41,391 nucleotides of DNA, from assembly GCA_017443945.1 (NCBI GenBank), contig JAFSXS010000020.1:1-41391 (forward strand). Reading direction: 5' to 3'. This stretch comes from Synergistaceae bacterium (GTDB lineage Bacteria; Synergistota; Synergistia; Synergistales; Aminobacteriaceae). The notes under the pieces were generated by a model that made no database searches, was not told the origin of the DNA, and saw only the letters and a list, made by a program, of their open reading frames with translations. Below are positions 32,254 through 40,941 of the stretch, piece by piece (within the stretch, counting starts at the first letter, position 1; each line of letters starts with the position of its first letter). The translations under genes were made by a program, and so were the position numbers.

Positions 32254-33242
32254 TTGTCATCACCTCTAGTAACTTTCTGATATGGGATCCAAATATATTT
32301 ATTATCAGTAATTGGGTAGCCTATCGAGCTTAAATCTTTATTTGACGCAAGGGCAACAGCTAATTTAGCAGCTGCGAATCCCTGATTATCGGCATCGTTT
32401 AAGACAGTTCCGAGCAGTTCGCCTTTGTTCATTGCTTCAAGTGCTGAGGCGTTCGCGTCAACTCCTACTACAGGAATATATAACGCCGGGTCGCCTTTGT
32501 TGTAATTATTTGCTTTGAGGGCTTCGACTGCGCCTAATGCCATTTCGTCATTGTTTGCGATAATTGCCTCGATATTTTCTGCGCCGATTGACATTATGAA
32601 AGCGTTTGCTATGGTCATGGCCTGTAATTTGTCCCAGTTTGCTATGGCGTTAGCGAGTTCTACAGGTTCGATTCCAGCTGCTTTTATTGCCTCGATTGAA
32701 TATTTTGAACGCAAGATCATATCTTGATGGCCGTTCTGACCGCGCAATAAAATAAATTGTAATTTCCCGTCTTTGTTCTTGTCTGCGTCGGGGTGTGATT
32801 TAAAGTATTCTGCGATTAACTGTCCTGACTGAGTGCCGGACTCTTCTGCTTTTGCGCCGATATAATATGCTTTATCGTAGGAATTTAACACGGATAATTC
32901 AGGCTCGCGATTAATAAACACTACCGGAATATTTGCGGCTTTAGCTTTATCGACGATTGTTTGTGATGTCATTCTATCGACGGGATTAACTATCAAGACA
33001 TTTACGCCGTTTGCAATAAATTCATCAATCTGGGCATTTTGCGTGTTCTGGTCGTCTTGGCCGTCGGAGAAATTAATTATTGCGCCTTCTTTCTGTGATT
33101 GTTCGGCCATTGCGTTACGGAATCTAAGCATGAAGGCATCATTAAATCTGTAAATGCACGCGCCTATTTTTATTTCTTGTGCGTGAGAACATGAGACTAC
33201 TGCAAGAATCAAGATAAATGCTAATACAAAACTTTTACGCAA
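32250..33242 (-). CDS. mglB: Galactose-binding protein, second copy
   Basis: 330 residues, TTG start with AGAGGTGA 8 bases upstream. Signal sequence MRKSFVLAFILILAVVSCSHA; the VVSC could also be a lipoprotein cleavage site. The mature protein follows E. coli MglB closely: FNDAF (Asp14), INREPE (Asn91), GHQDMILR (His152, Asp154, Arg158), IANWDK (Trp183), NNDEM (Asn211), VGVDA (Asp236) and LNDADNQG (Asn256), so galactose/glucose binding is expected. DKNKDGKLQ is the calcium loop. It overlaps mglA by 4 bases and lies 73 bases below mglB1 across an attenuator hairpin. Confidence 0.92.
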   Translation of the reverse strand: MRKSFVLAFILILAVVSCSHAQEIKIGACIYRFNDAFMLRFRNAMAEQSQKEGAIINFSDGQDDQNTQNAQIDEFIANGVNVLIVNPVDRMTSQTIVDKAKAANIPVVFINREPELSVLNSYDKAYYIGAKAEESGTQSGQLIAEYFKSHPDADKNKDGKLQFILLRGQNGHQDMILRSKYSIEAIKAAGIEPVELANAIANWDKLQAMTIANAFIMSIGAENIEAIIANNDEMALGAVEALKANNYNKGDPALYIPVVGVDANASALEAMNKGELLGTVLNDADNQGFAAAKLAVALASNKDLSSIGYPITDNKYIWIPYQKVTRGDDK

Positions 33243-33276
33243 GGAAAATCACCTCTTTCACTAATAAAGAAAATAA

Positions 33277-33299
33277 CCCCCGCGCTAATTCAACGGGGG
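33277..33299 (-). terminator. Attenuator hairpin between the two mglB genes
   Basis: CCCCCG (33277-33282) pairs with CGGGGG (33294-33299) with an 11-base loop; on the minus strand TTATTTTCTTTA follows. A partial terminator here would let the first binding protein be made in excess over the transporter genes downstream. Confidence 0.7.
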
Positions 33300-33315
33300 C
33301 TGAAAATTTCACATT

Positions 33316-34329
33316 TTATTTCATGAACTCTTTGTAATTGTCAACAGTTACAGGACGATAAGGAATCCAAATATATTTTCCGTCGGTGATCTTGTAGCCG
33401 ATTGACTCTTCAGTTACGGGTTTGTCATCTGCTGCGACAACTGCGACTCTTACTGCTGCGAAGCCCTGATTATCTGCGTCATTAAGAACTGTGCCGAGAA
33501 GCTCGCCTTTGCTCATTGCTTCGAGTGCGGGTGCTGTTGCGTCAACGCCTACTACAGGAACATATTTTGCGGGGTCGCCCGTGTTGTAGCCTTCAGCTTT
33601 GAGAGCTTCAATTGCGCCGAGTGCCATATCATCATTATTTGCGAGAACTGCCTCGATATTTTCAACGCCGACTGCTGAAATAAAGCCCTTCATTTTGTCT
33701 GTTGCCTGAACTTTATCCCAGTTTGCTGTGTCATTGCCGAGCTCTACAACTGCAAATCCGCCGTCTTTAATTGCTTTGAGCGAATATTCTGTGCGGAGTG
33801 TAGCGTCCTGATGTCCCTGTTCGCCGCGAATCATAATGTACTGGATTTTGCCGTCTTTGTTCTTGTCTGCTTCGGGATGTGCTTTGAAGTAGTCTACGAT
33901 GATTTGACCTGACTGAGTGCCGGACTCTTCTGCTTTTGCGCCGACGTACCAAATTTTATCATAAGCCTTCATAACTTCTTCGTAAGGTTCGCGGTTTACG
34001 AATACGATCGGTAGTCCTTCTGCTTTTGCTTTCTCCATGAGGGGCTGAGCTGCTGTTCTGTCAACGGGATTGACGATTAAAGCATTTGCGCCTTTGGAAA
34101 TATACGCGTCGACCTGGTCATTTTGTGTGGGCTGCCTGTTCTGTGAGTCAACGATTTCGAGCTCTCCGCCCTGACGATCCATTTCTGCGCGCATTGCATT
34201 TCTTACGCCGGTCATGAAAGTATCATCAAATTTGTAGATACAAGCTCCGACAAGTGCGTCTGTGGCTGCATATGCTGATACTGCAAAAACTGCGAGACAA
34301 AGTGCTGCTAAAATTACAACTTTTTTCAC
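33316..34329 (-). CDS. mglB: Galactose-binding protein, first copy
   Basis: 337 residues from GTG at 34329, which follows a perfect AGGAGG; an open extension to 34389 would add 20 residues before the signal peptide VKKVVILAALCLAVFAVSAYA. All galactose-contact residues of MglB are kept: FDDTF, VNREPY, GHQDATLR, NWDK, NNDDM, VGVDA and LNDADNQG, plus the DKNKDGKIQ calcium loop. It is closely related to the second copy downstream. First gene of the mgl operon, so the best expressed of the set. Confidence 0.93.
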   Translation of the reverse strand: MKKVVILAALCLAVFAVSAYAATDALVGACIYKFDDTFMTGVRNAMRAEMDRQGGELEIVDSQNRQPTQNDQVDAYISKGANALIVNPVDRTAAQPLMEKAKAEGLPIVFVNREPYEEVMKAYDKIWYVGAKAEESGTQSGQIIVDYFKAHPEADKNKDGKIQYIMIRGEQGHQDATLRTEYSLKAIKDGGFAVVELGNDTANWDKVQATDKMKGFISAVGVENIEAVLANNDDMALGAIEALKAEGYNTGDPAKYVPVVGVDATAPALEAMSKGELLGTVLNDADNQGFAAVRVAVVAADDKPVTEESIGYKITDGKYIWIPYRPVTVDNYKEFMK

Positions 34330-34587
34330 GATAAAAGCCTCCTGATAAAAATTTTTATTTCCAACGCAATTTAATGCGCGGGATTCCATAATTTGAATAT
34401 TGTAGATAATCTTGTGATTTGATGAATATATTATAATGAAGTCCGCAAAAATTATACAGTAAATCTCGCAAAAATTTTTTGTGTGAGTCAGACTTGGCAG
34501 TTATCGTGTCAGCAAAAATTTCTTTCACGCCCATTCAAGCAGCTAATAAAATTATGTAAATATCACGTGAATATATTATTACGAATC

Positions 34588-34596
34588 TGCTAAAAT
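34588..34596 (+). promoter_or_regulatory. Extended -10-like promoter of the zinc-ribbon gene
   Basis: TGCTAAAAT, one base from the TGCTATAAT used upstream of the alcohol dehydrogenase. No clear -35. Confidence 0.4.
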
Positions 34597-34645
34597 CTTA
34601 ATCAGCTTATGAAAAAATTTGTTTAACGGAGGACGCATAAATATT

Positions 34646-34807
34646 ATGGCAAAATTTAAGTGCCTCGAATGCAAGAAAGAATTTGAACTTGACTCATCAT
34701 CAACCAGCAGACGCTGCCCAGAATGTATGAGCCGTTATCTTGAGCTTGTTTCAGGAGAAATACAGCGCGGCAAATCCTGGAGCGCAAAAAGTTATTCAGC
34801 CCGCTAA
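34646..34807 (+). CDS. Small zinc-ribbon protein
   Basis: 53 residues from ATG at 34646 (MAKFKCLECKKEFELDSSST). Two CxxC knuckles, CLEC and CPEC, separated by 14 residues, form a zinc ribbon like FmdB-type regulatory proteins. The GGAGG lies 13 bases upstream, and the frame extends to 34619 but that part overlaps the ribosome binding site. The short basic C-terminus is QRGKSWSAKSYSAR. It is 6 bases before the tail-anchored gene, so co-transcribed. Function unknown. Confidence 0.75.
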   Translation: MAKFKCLECKKEFELDSSSTSRRCPECMSRYLELVSGEIQRGKSWSAKSYSAR

Positions 34808-34813
34808 AATATC

Positions 34814-35851
34814 ATGCCTGCAGATAATAATTTACTCACAGATTTTCAGGGACTCGCAGAAGAGACCGCAACGCCTTTTGCCGATAACTCACAGTCCGAA
34901 CAAGCCGCGAAAAATGTTCCGGGCTATCTCGCGCTAAAATTCACGTTTGCACCCAGCCGCGGGGATATGGGCGGAGCTTTCTGCACTATTTTTGACGGTC
35001 AGACAGGGAAAACAGTTTTTCAAGTCTTCTGGCTCGCAAGACCCTACGCAAGCAATGTTTTAATCGAACCCGCAAAAGATTGGCGCAGCTTTGTCAAGAA
35101 ATTCACGCAGTTAGGGCCGCTCGACAAGGACTGGGGCGCAAAATTACAGGAACAGCTCAAAGAGTTACTACCAGCAGCAGAAAAACGCAAATTATTCGAG
35201 AATTATACAAAAGTTAAATTGCGTCAAGTTGAAAGTATTTTGCGAAGGAGCTTCGAGACCGCCTCACAATGTGTATTCAGTGCCTCAATTGATGCAGAAC
35301 CCATAACAAGAGCAGATCTCGAACGCGCAAAAGTGTTAAAGCCTTTAGGGCCGAGTCCTGACGAAATAGCAAGACAGAAACGGGAAGAAGAAAATAAAGC
35401 TCAGGAAGCCTACGACGAAGCAAATAAATCTACTAAGAAAGACGGCGAATTTGAAGGAACGCTAATAAAATGTTCGGCAGTAGTAGATCCGGTCAAGGGC
35501 AAGCCTTCATCTGAAATAGTGCCGGGAGATATTATAGAAGTAGTAATTGAAGGCGACGGAGCAAGCGGACTCGTTCGCAAATTTCTTGAAGAAAACGACA
35601 TGAAACCTTTATTTCCGGTCGAGGAAGTCAAGCGCACAGAGGGCAAATCTTTAATTTATGTGCGTATCAATGACGAGATTCGCGGATTCATCAACATAAC
35701 TAAAGATATTCGCATGAAGACAAAAGAAGATCCCCGGCAAAATGTCAGTCAGGAACGGGCGACTCATATGCTTGAAGATATATTTTTCTTCGGGATTCTG
35801 GGTGTTGCGTTAATTGGCCTGCTGCTTGTAATTCGTTATTTCTTCTTGTGA
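34814..35851 (+). CDS. Uncharacterised tail-anchored membrane protein
   Basis: 345 residues, not recognised. N-terminal part is soluble (KFTFAPSRGDMGGAFCTIFDGQTGKTVFQVFW, an antiparallel-strand look, up to about residue 90), then a helical region with LRQVESILRRSFETASQCVF, a charged coiled coil around 187-210 (ARQKREEENKAQEAYDEANK), a second strand-rich domain (VPGDIIEVVIEGDG ... IYVRINDEIRGFINITKDI) and one C-terminal transmembrane helix ILGVALIGLLLVIRYFFL. No signal peptide, so a tail-anchored topology with the bulk in the cytoplasm is likely. It follows the zinc ribbon by 6 bases. Confidence 0.7.
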   Translation: MPADNNLLTDFQGLAEETATPFADNSQSEQAAKNVPGYLALKFTFAPSRGDMGGAFCTIFDGQTGKTVFQVFWLARPYASNVLIEPAKDWRSFVKKFTQLGPLDKDWGAKLQEQLKELLPAAEKRKLFENYTKVKLRQVESILRRSFETASQCVFSASIDAEPITRADLERAKVLKPLGPSPDEIARQKREEENKAQEAYDEANKSTKKDGEFEGTLIKCSAVVDPVKGKPSSEIVPGDIIEVVIEGDGASGLVRKFLEENDMKPLFPVEEVKRTEGKSLIYVRINDEIRGFINITKDIRMKTKEDPRQNVSQERATHMLEDIFFFGILGVALIGLLLVIRYFFL

Positions 35852-35859
35852 TAAATAAA

Positions 35860-35893
35860 CCCTCCCGATTGAGTGAGTCAGGAGGGGAAAAAT
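35860..35893. terminator. Terminator between the tail-anchored gene and the UGM-like gene
   Basis: CCCTCC (35860-35865) pairs with GGAGGG (35881-35886), followed by GAAAAATTTTTT on the plus strand. It lies between convergent genes and may serve both. Confidence 0.65.
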
Positions 35894-35896
35894 TTT

Positions 35897-37453
35897 TTAT
35901 TTGCTCTCGTGATATTCTTTCTCTGTGTTGACGTTCCAAATGTTGGACTTGTCATTATTGCCGGATAAAATATTTCTCACCGCCTCGAACGCCGTACACA
36001 TTGAGTGATCTATATTATTATATCTGTGCTGGCCGTTGCGCCCGATACAGTAAAGATTTTGAATCGAGTCTAAATATTTTCTCAGCTCGTCAATATGCTC
36101 ATACGTGTCAAAATATGCGGGATAGGCCTTCTTTATGCGTTCAACGTGCGAGTCGATTACGTCAGAACGAGATTTAATCATGCCGATTTTGATAATTTCG
36201 TCAGCAGCGAGTCTCGTAAAATCTTCGTCATTCATTGTCCAGTAAGAGTCACCTTCTGAGCAGAAATATTCAAGCCCAAGCCACACAGTATTATTTAAAT
36301 CTTTGACCATGTACGGCGACCAGTTGTTAAATATTACGATTCGTCCGACTTTGACCTCTCTATCTTGAATATAAATCCATTCGTCAGGGATAATATTTCC
36401 GAAAGTTTTTGCGTTTGTGTCGTTGTGAAGCTCGAAATTTTTTACAAGCATTCCGGCAATCTTATAATCTCTGTAGGGGAGTCCTGACGCGATGAAATTA
36501 ATTCGTTCCGGGACATCATTTAAGCCCGCAACTAAATCTTTTATCGGCATTGAAGAAATTACTATATCGCATGACTCTGTGAGTTCTTGATTATCTTTCT
36601 CGTAAATAACTGACTCGATTAGATTTCCGGATTTATTGAAACCTTTTGCGCGCGCACCTGTAATAATTTTTCCGCCCATTTTCATAATTTCGTCTGCTGT
36701 GATTTCCCAGATTTGACCGGCTCCGAGCTTTGGATATGAGAACTCTTCAATTAATGATGTCTCTACTTTGCGATTTTTGCTGTGAAAGATTTTCCCGAAA
36801 ATGTCGCGTAAAATTGCAATTATTGACAGACCTTTGACTCGTTGTGCGCCCCAGTCAGGTGAAATATTTGACGGATGACGGCCCCATAAATTTTCGGTGT
36901 AGTACTCGAAGAACATCGAATATAATTTTTTGCCGAAACGGTTTATATAGAAGTCTTCAAGTGATTTTTCCCTGCGCTTGAAAATTGCACTCTTCATATA
37001 ACTTAAACCGGCTGCTATTGTCGTGAAGAATCCCATATTTTTTATTGTGCTGAACTTTAGCGATATAGGGTAATCAAAAAATTTGCGCTTGAAGAATATT
37101 CGCGTGAGTCTGTTGCGCCTTAACATGACTCTATCGACTTTTTCAGGGTCAGGGCCGCCGGGGGTGAGTCTTGATGTCTGGCCTAAAGTTTTATAATCAA
37201 ATGGGAGTGCGCCTTGATTTGGCATTACGTGTTCCCACCATGAATTAACCTCCGGAACCTTCGAGAAAAATCTATGCGGGCCAGTGTCCATTAAATTCCC
37301 GTTGTGATTGACAGTTTTTGAGATGCCGCCCATGTAAGAGCTTTCTTCAAGTATTGTTACATCGTAAGAGTCTCCGGCCTTGCGTAAAATTTCATAGCCT
37401 GCTGTAAGACCTGCCGGGCCTGCTCCGATTATGATAACTTTTTTGCGCGTCAT
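35897..37453 (-). CDS. UDP-galactopyranose mutase-like FAD/NAD(P)-dependent oxidoreductase
   Basis: 518 residues. FAD-binding dinucleotide motif IIIGAGPAGLTAGYEI at the start, then ILEESSYMGGISKTV, DTGPHRFFSK and LWGRHPSNISPDWGAQRVKGLS. The C-terminal part has GLEYFCSEGDSYWTM and IQNLYCIGRNGQHRYNNIDHS, the second FAD contact. It belongs to the amine-oxidase/protoporphyrinogen-oxidase superfamily that contains UDP-galactopyranose mutases and related surface-sugar enzymes; classical mutases are about 370-400 residues, so this is a longer relative. Probable cytoplasmic role in polysaccharide synthesis, like fcl and the glycosyltransferase. Monocistronic. Confidence 0.75.
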   Translation of the reverse strand: MTRKKVIIIGAGPAGLTAGYEILRKAGDSYDVTILEESSYMGGISKTVNHNGNLMDTGPHRFFSKVPEVNSWWEHVMPNQGALPFDYKTLGQTSRLTPGGPDPEKVDRVMLRRNRLTRIFFKRKFFDYPISLKFSTIKNMGFFTTIAAGLSYMKSAIFKRREKSLEDFYINRFGKKLYSMFFEYYTENLWGRHPSNISPDWGAQRVKGLSIIAILRDIFGKIFHSKNRKVETSLIEEFSYPKLGAGQIWEITADEIMKMGGKIITGARAKGFNKSGNLIESVIYEKDNQELTESCDIVISSMPIKDLVAGLNDVPERINFIASGLPYRDYKIAGMLVKNFELHNDTNAKTFGNIIPDEWIYIQDREVKVGRIVIFNNWSPYMVKDLNNTVWLGLEYFCSEGDSYWTMNDEDFTRLAADEIIKIGMIKSRSDVIDSHVERIKKAYPAYFDTYEHIDELRKYLDSIQNLYCIGRNGQHRYNNIDHSMCTAFEAVRNILSGNNDKSNIWNVNTEKEYHESK

Positions 37454-37884
37454 GAAAAATTTTAATCCTCCGAACTTGATAATTTATTGAGTTAACGCAT
37501 TTAATTTATTAATTTCAGCTATGTGCACTACTAATCATTTACTCACCAGCAGCGCGAACAGACAAAAATTTTTATAGAGATTCAAGTTTATTTGCTATAT
37601 TATAACGAAGCTGAATCAATAAAATCAACGGCGTTACAATTATGAGCCAATGCCAGATTATAAGGCTTCAAATTTCTAATTACACAAAATTTTGGACAAA
37701 CCCGAAAAATTCCGCTCACTGATAATCAGAAGTCTCCCGCTTAAGATTTGTCATAGAGCGAGTAAACAGCAAAATTTTATAATTACATTTTCTTTGATAT
37801 GTGGATTATATATTTTACAATGTCATGCATAAAAATTTATTTTCCGAAAGTGTTTTACATAATTAATCGCATTGATTAAAAATT

Positions 37885-37975
37885 TTGTGTCAATAAATTA
37901 TTTTTTCTCTGTGAGTCTTTGCCATTAAAGCAGAAAATTAATATTTTTGTATTGGTAAAAGTATTAGTAAAATAT
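37885..37975 (+). repeat. Dispersed element with 12-bp tandem motif (copy 3)
   Basis: TTTTTTCTCTGTGAGTCTTT then, 30 bases on, GTATTGGTAAAA directly followed by GTATTAGTAAAA. It aligns to 29085-29180 with many single-base differences, but the 12-bp tandem organisation is kept. Confidence 0.6.
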
Positions 37976-38072
37976 TTCTCGTATGCAATATAATTTTGTG
38001 AAGTGAAAAATTTTAGTATGCACACATTATATCAAACTTTTTGTCAACGGGAACAGCTTATAAATATTTCTC

Positions 38073-38081
38073 TGATATAAT
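38073..38081 (+). promoter_or_regulatory. Extended -10 promoter of the znu operon
   Basis: TGATATAAT, a perfect extended -10, 34 bases before the znuA ATG. A TTGTCA at 38041 is too distant to be its -35. The ribosome binding site AGGAG is at 38101-38105. Confidence 0.6.
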
Positions 38082-38115
38082 AGCGTAAAATTATTTATTC
38101 AGGAGTATTTATTAT

Positions 38116-38940
38116 ATGAGATTCAAGCGTTTATTATTAATCACAAGTTTTTTGCTGCTAATCACATCGACAGCTTATGCAAAAATTGTAATCACTTGCA
38201 GCTCTTTCCCAGTGTTTGACTTTGCAAGAAATATCGCCGGAAATGATGCAGAAATAAAATTATTATTGCGTCCCGGAATGGAACCTCACGAATTTGAGCC
38301 TTCCCCTATGGACATTGTAACTCTTAATGACTCCGACGTTTTCATTTATACAGGGCCGGAGCTTGAACACTGGGCAGAAAAAATTTCTCACTCACTAGAG
38401 AATACACGCATAATAAACGCTTCTGAAAATATAGAACTCGTCAATAATGACCCTCATATTTGGATGGACATGCAAATGGCTTCTCACATGGCCGCAAATA
38501 TTTTAACCGGTTTGATAATGGCTGACTCGCAAAATTCAGAGTCTTATATGGACAACGCACAAAAATTTTTGCACGAACTTGCAGAACTTGACGGAGATTT
38601 TATGAGCCTTCCACGAAATAAAACGCTCGTTTTTGCGGGAGAATTTGCAGCAAATTATTTTATCGCCCGTTACGGATTTAAATATATCTCAGCTTACGAC
38701 GGCGAGAACGAACCAGGAATCAAGCGCATTACAGAAATAATTGATTTCATTCGTGAGAACGGGACAAAATATATTCTTGCTGACGATTTCGGAGGCTCAC
38801 AAATAACGCGCTCAATAGCAAACGAGACCGGCACGCAAATTTTGACATTCAGCACGGCTCATGCTTCATCAGAAAATGACTCGTTCATAGCGATAATGAG
38901 ACAAAATCTTGAATCACTCCGGCTCGCATTAAATGACTGA
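38116..38940 (+). CDS. znuA: Zinc/manganese ABC transporter binding protein with an altered metal site
   Basis: 274 residues. Signal peptide MRFKRLLLITSFLLLITSTAYA. Cluster A-1 (ZnuA/TroA) binding-protein layout: H58 in PGMEPHEFEPSP and H114 in DPHIWMD, both canonical metal ligands. The third ligand, normally His in a HxAxxYF segment, is Glu176 in AGEFAANYF, and the terminal Asp segment is not evident (FSTAHA). The His-rich loop of E. coli ZnuA is absent. Metal specificity could thus be altered, for example to manganese. The last 8 bases overlap znuC. First gene of the operon. Confidence 0.88.
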   Translation: MRFKRLLLITSFLLLITSTAYAKIVITCSSFPVFDFARNIAGNDAEIKLLLRPGMEPHEFEPSPMDIVTLNDSDVFIYTGPELEHWAEKISHSLENTRIINASENIELVNNDPHIWMDMQMASHMAANILTGLIMADSQNSESYMDNAQKFLHELAELDGDFMSLPRNKTLVFAGEFAANYFIARYGFKYISAYDGENEPGIKRITEIIDFIRENGTKYILADDFGGSQITRSIANETGTQILTFSTAHASSENDSFIAIMRQNLESLRLALND

Positions 38941-39556
38941 AAGAATCAAGCTCGACAACGTAATAATCAAATACGGCGACAATACAGCGATAAATAATAT
39001 CTCGTTGAAGGCTGACTCAGGCGAATTTATATTTATCACGGGCGCAAACGGTTCGGGAAAAAGTACACTGACTCGCGCTATTGCAGGATTGATAAAATTA
39101 GATTCCGGAAAAATTGAGACTCTCGGCAAAATTTCATACGTCCCGCAAATAGAAGAAGCTGATAGAGATTTCCCCGCGTGCGTGAAAGAAATAGTCATAA
39201 CCGGCACACAAAGACCGGGAAAAATTTTTTATTCGCGCAGAGATAGGGAGCTTGCAAAAATTTCTATGCAGGAATTATTTATTTCTGACTTGGCCGAACG
39301 TGAAATAAAGACTCTTTCGGGCGGGCAGTTGAGGCGGGTATTTCTTGCGCGTGCTTTGTGCGGTGAACCTGATATTTTGCTGCTTGATGAACCTTGCGCG
39401 GGCTTGGATGCTGACTCACACGAGATTTTATTTTCACTCCTGCGCAAAAAAATTTCTGAAGGCTGTACAATTTTAATGGTAACTCATGATGACTCAGATT
39501 TGGCCGGTATTACTAACGCAAGAGTCATAAAACTTTCACACGGGAGAATTATATAA
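38933..39556 (+). CDS. znuC: Zinc/manganese ABC transporter ATPase
   Basis: 207 residues. Walker A GANGSGKST, Q-loop Gln in SYVPQ, signature LSGGQLRRV, Walker B ILLLDEPCAGLD and H-loop His in MVTHDDSDLAG. Slightly short for the family (usually 230-250). It overlaps znuA by 8 bases, and znuB starts directly after its TAA. Energises uptake of the metal bound by ZnuA. Confidence 0.9.
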   Translation: MTERIKLDNVIIKYGDNTAINNISLKADSGEFIFITGANGSGKSTLTRAIAGLIKLDSGKIETLGKISYVPQIEEADRDFPACVKEIVITGTQRPGKIFYSRRDRELAKISMQELFISDLAEREIKTLSGGQLRRVFLARALCGEPDILLLDEPCAGLDADSHEILFSLLRKKISEGCTILMVTHDDSDLAGITNARVIKLSHGRII

Positions 39557-40360
39557 ATGAGCGAAATAATTAATTTATTGCATTACTCATTTGTACAGCG
39601 TGCATTAATTGCGGGCTCGTTAATTTCTGTCTGTGCGTCTGTTCTGGGAGTTATTCTAGTTTTGAAGCATTATTCACTCATTGGGCACGGATTGTCGGAA
39701 ATTGGTTTTGCGTCATTGTCGATTGCTGCTGCACTGGAAATTTCTGCGATTTACATAACTGCACCGTCTGTGATAATTGCTGCGTTCGTTATTATGTTTG
39801 TGAGCGAAAAATTTAAGACTGCCGGAGATATTGCGATTGCTGTAGCCTCGTCTGCTGCTCTTGCGATGGGGGTAATAATTTCGTCGTTGTCCGGGTCAGC
39901 GTCTAACATGTCATCATATTTATTTGGGAGCGTGTTAGCTTTGAGTGAGAGTGATTTAATTTTCGCTGTAATTCTTGCTGTGATAGTAATTTTTTCGTTC
40001 ATAATATTTTATAACCGCTTATTCCTGATTACATATAATGAAGATTACGCGCGCTCACTTGGAATAAATATCACGTTCTATCAGGCTTTAATCTCGATTT
40101 TGACGGCGTTAATAGTTGTTACCGGTATGCGTATAATGGGAACGCTTTTAATTTCGGGAGTAATAATTTTGCCGGCAGTGAGTGCAAAGAGTTTAGCGTC
40201 AGGCTTCAAAAGTTTAGTTATAATTTCTGCAATAATTTCATTTACGGCATTTATAGCGGGATTAATTCTCTCGTTTGTAATGAATCTTCCTGCGGGTGCC
40301 GGTGTAATATTGACGAACACAATTATATTAATTCTCGTGAAAGCGTGCGTAAAAAAATGA
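39557..40360 (+). CDS. znuB: Zinc/manganese ABC transporter permease
   Basis: 267 residues with about eight hydrophobic helices of the ABC-3 (ZnuB/MntB) family: ASVLGVILVLKHYSLIGHGLSEIGFASLSIA, MSSYLFGSVLALSESDL and GTLLISGVIILPAVSAKSLA are typical. The ATG follows the znuC stop without a gap. The stop overlaps the next ATG (ATGA), so a fourth gene is coupled to the transporter. Confidence 0.92.
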   Translation: MSEIINLLHYSFVQRALIAGSLISVCASVLGVILVLKHYSLIGHGLSEIGFASLSIAAALEISAIYITAPSVIIAAFVIMFVSEKFKTAGDIAIAVASSAALAMGVIISSLSGSASNMSSYLFGSVLALSESDLIFAVILAVIVIFSFIIFYNRLFLITYNEDYARSLGINITFYQALISILTALIVVTGMRIMGTLLISGVIILPAVSAKSLASGFKSLVIISAIISFTAFIAGLILSFVMNLPAGAGVILTNTIILILVKACVKK

Positions 40361-40896
40361 CTGGCAAGGGACATAGAATTTCTACATTTTCATTTGTGCT
40401 GGGTGCGACGGGTTCGCCATTAGCGGCAGTTATAAGTTTATTTGGGAGTACATTTCCGGACTCGTCAGAATATATTATTTTTGGGCGCAGGAGGAATCGT
40501 TATCACAGACGTTATACACATTGGTTTGTGATATGGCTCTTGCTTAGTTACACGTGTTTTCTGCGTGCGGGGTGGATTGTGCCGAGGCTCTCTGCATTAG
40601 TTGACGGGAGGCAGGCGCATTTTGATGTATGGTCGTGCGCGGGATTTTGGTTTATGGGATGTTTGCTGCATGTTTTAGAAGACGCTTGGTGCGGGACAGT
40701 GCCGTTTTTGCTGCCTTGGAAACGTTCGGTCGGGATTCATGTATTTCATATGTCGAAGAAGATCGGCCAAATGAGTCGCGGAGAAATAAATTTTGTCTTG
40801 ATTACGGTTATAATATCGTTGGTTGCGTTCTTTATGAGATTCTTCACTGTGAAAAGTTTTATGGATTTCTTAGCGCAGTTATGGAGAAGTATTTAA
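40357..40896 (+). CDS. YdjM-like membrane-bound metal-dependent hydrolase family protein
   Basis: 179 residues from ATG at 40357, which overlaps the znuB stop as ATGA; an in-frame GTG at 40345 lacks this coupling. The MTGKGHRISTF start, HRRYTHWFVIWLL and CLLHVLEDAWCGTVPFLLPW are the His-rich motifs of the LexA-regulated YdjM-type 'membrane-bound metal-dependent hydrolase' family, with about four transmembrane segments. The function of the family is poorly known; location at the end of a zinc uptake operon is consistent with a metal-using enzyme. Confidence 0.8.
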   Translation: MTGKGHRISTFSFVLGATGSPLAAVISLFGSTFPDSSEYIIFGRRRNRYHRRYTHWFVIWLLLSYTCFLRAGWIVPRLSALVDGRQAHFDVWSCAGFWFMGCLLHVLEDAWCGTVPFLLPWKRSVGIHVFHMSKKIGQMSRGEINFVLITVIISLVAFFMRFFTVKSFMDFLAQLWRSI

Positions 40897-40941
40897 TTTA
40901 TGTGCTATAATTTACAAAATTCAGTAATAGGAGCATTGACA

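Larger units (their letters stand above)
37454..38115. other. Long non-coding gap upstream of znuA
   Basis: 662 AT-rich bases between divergent genes. I see copy 3 of the dispersed tandem element (37885-37975), the znuA promoter (38073-38081) and nothing else that is convincing. A 26-codon frame at 37642 lacks a ribosome binding site. No Zur-like palindrome could be settled by eye. Confidence 0.55.

Noticed and set aside
37642-37722. 26-codon ORF starting ATGAGCCAATGC in the gap before znuA
   Set aside because: No Shine-Dalgarno sequence and no recognisable protein; likely chance.
17146-37975. A CRISPR array made of the GTAGTTGTAAA repeats
   Set aside because: Only two adjacent 12-mers per site with no spacers; no cas genes in the window.
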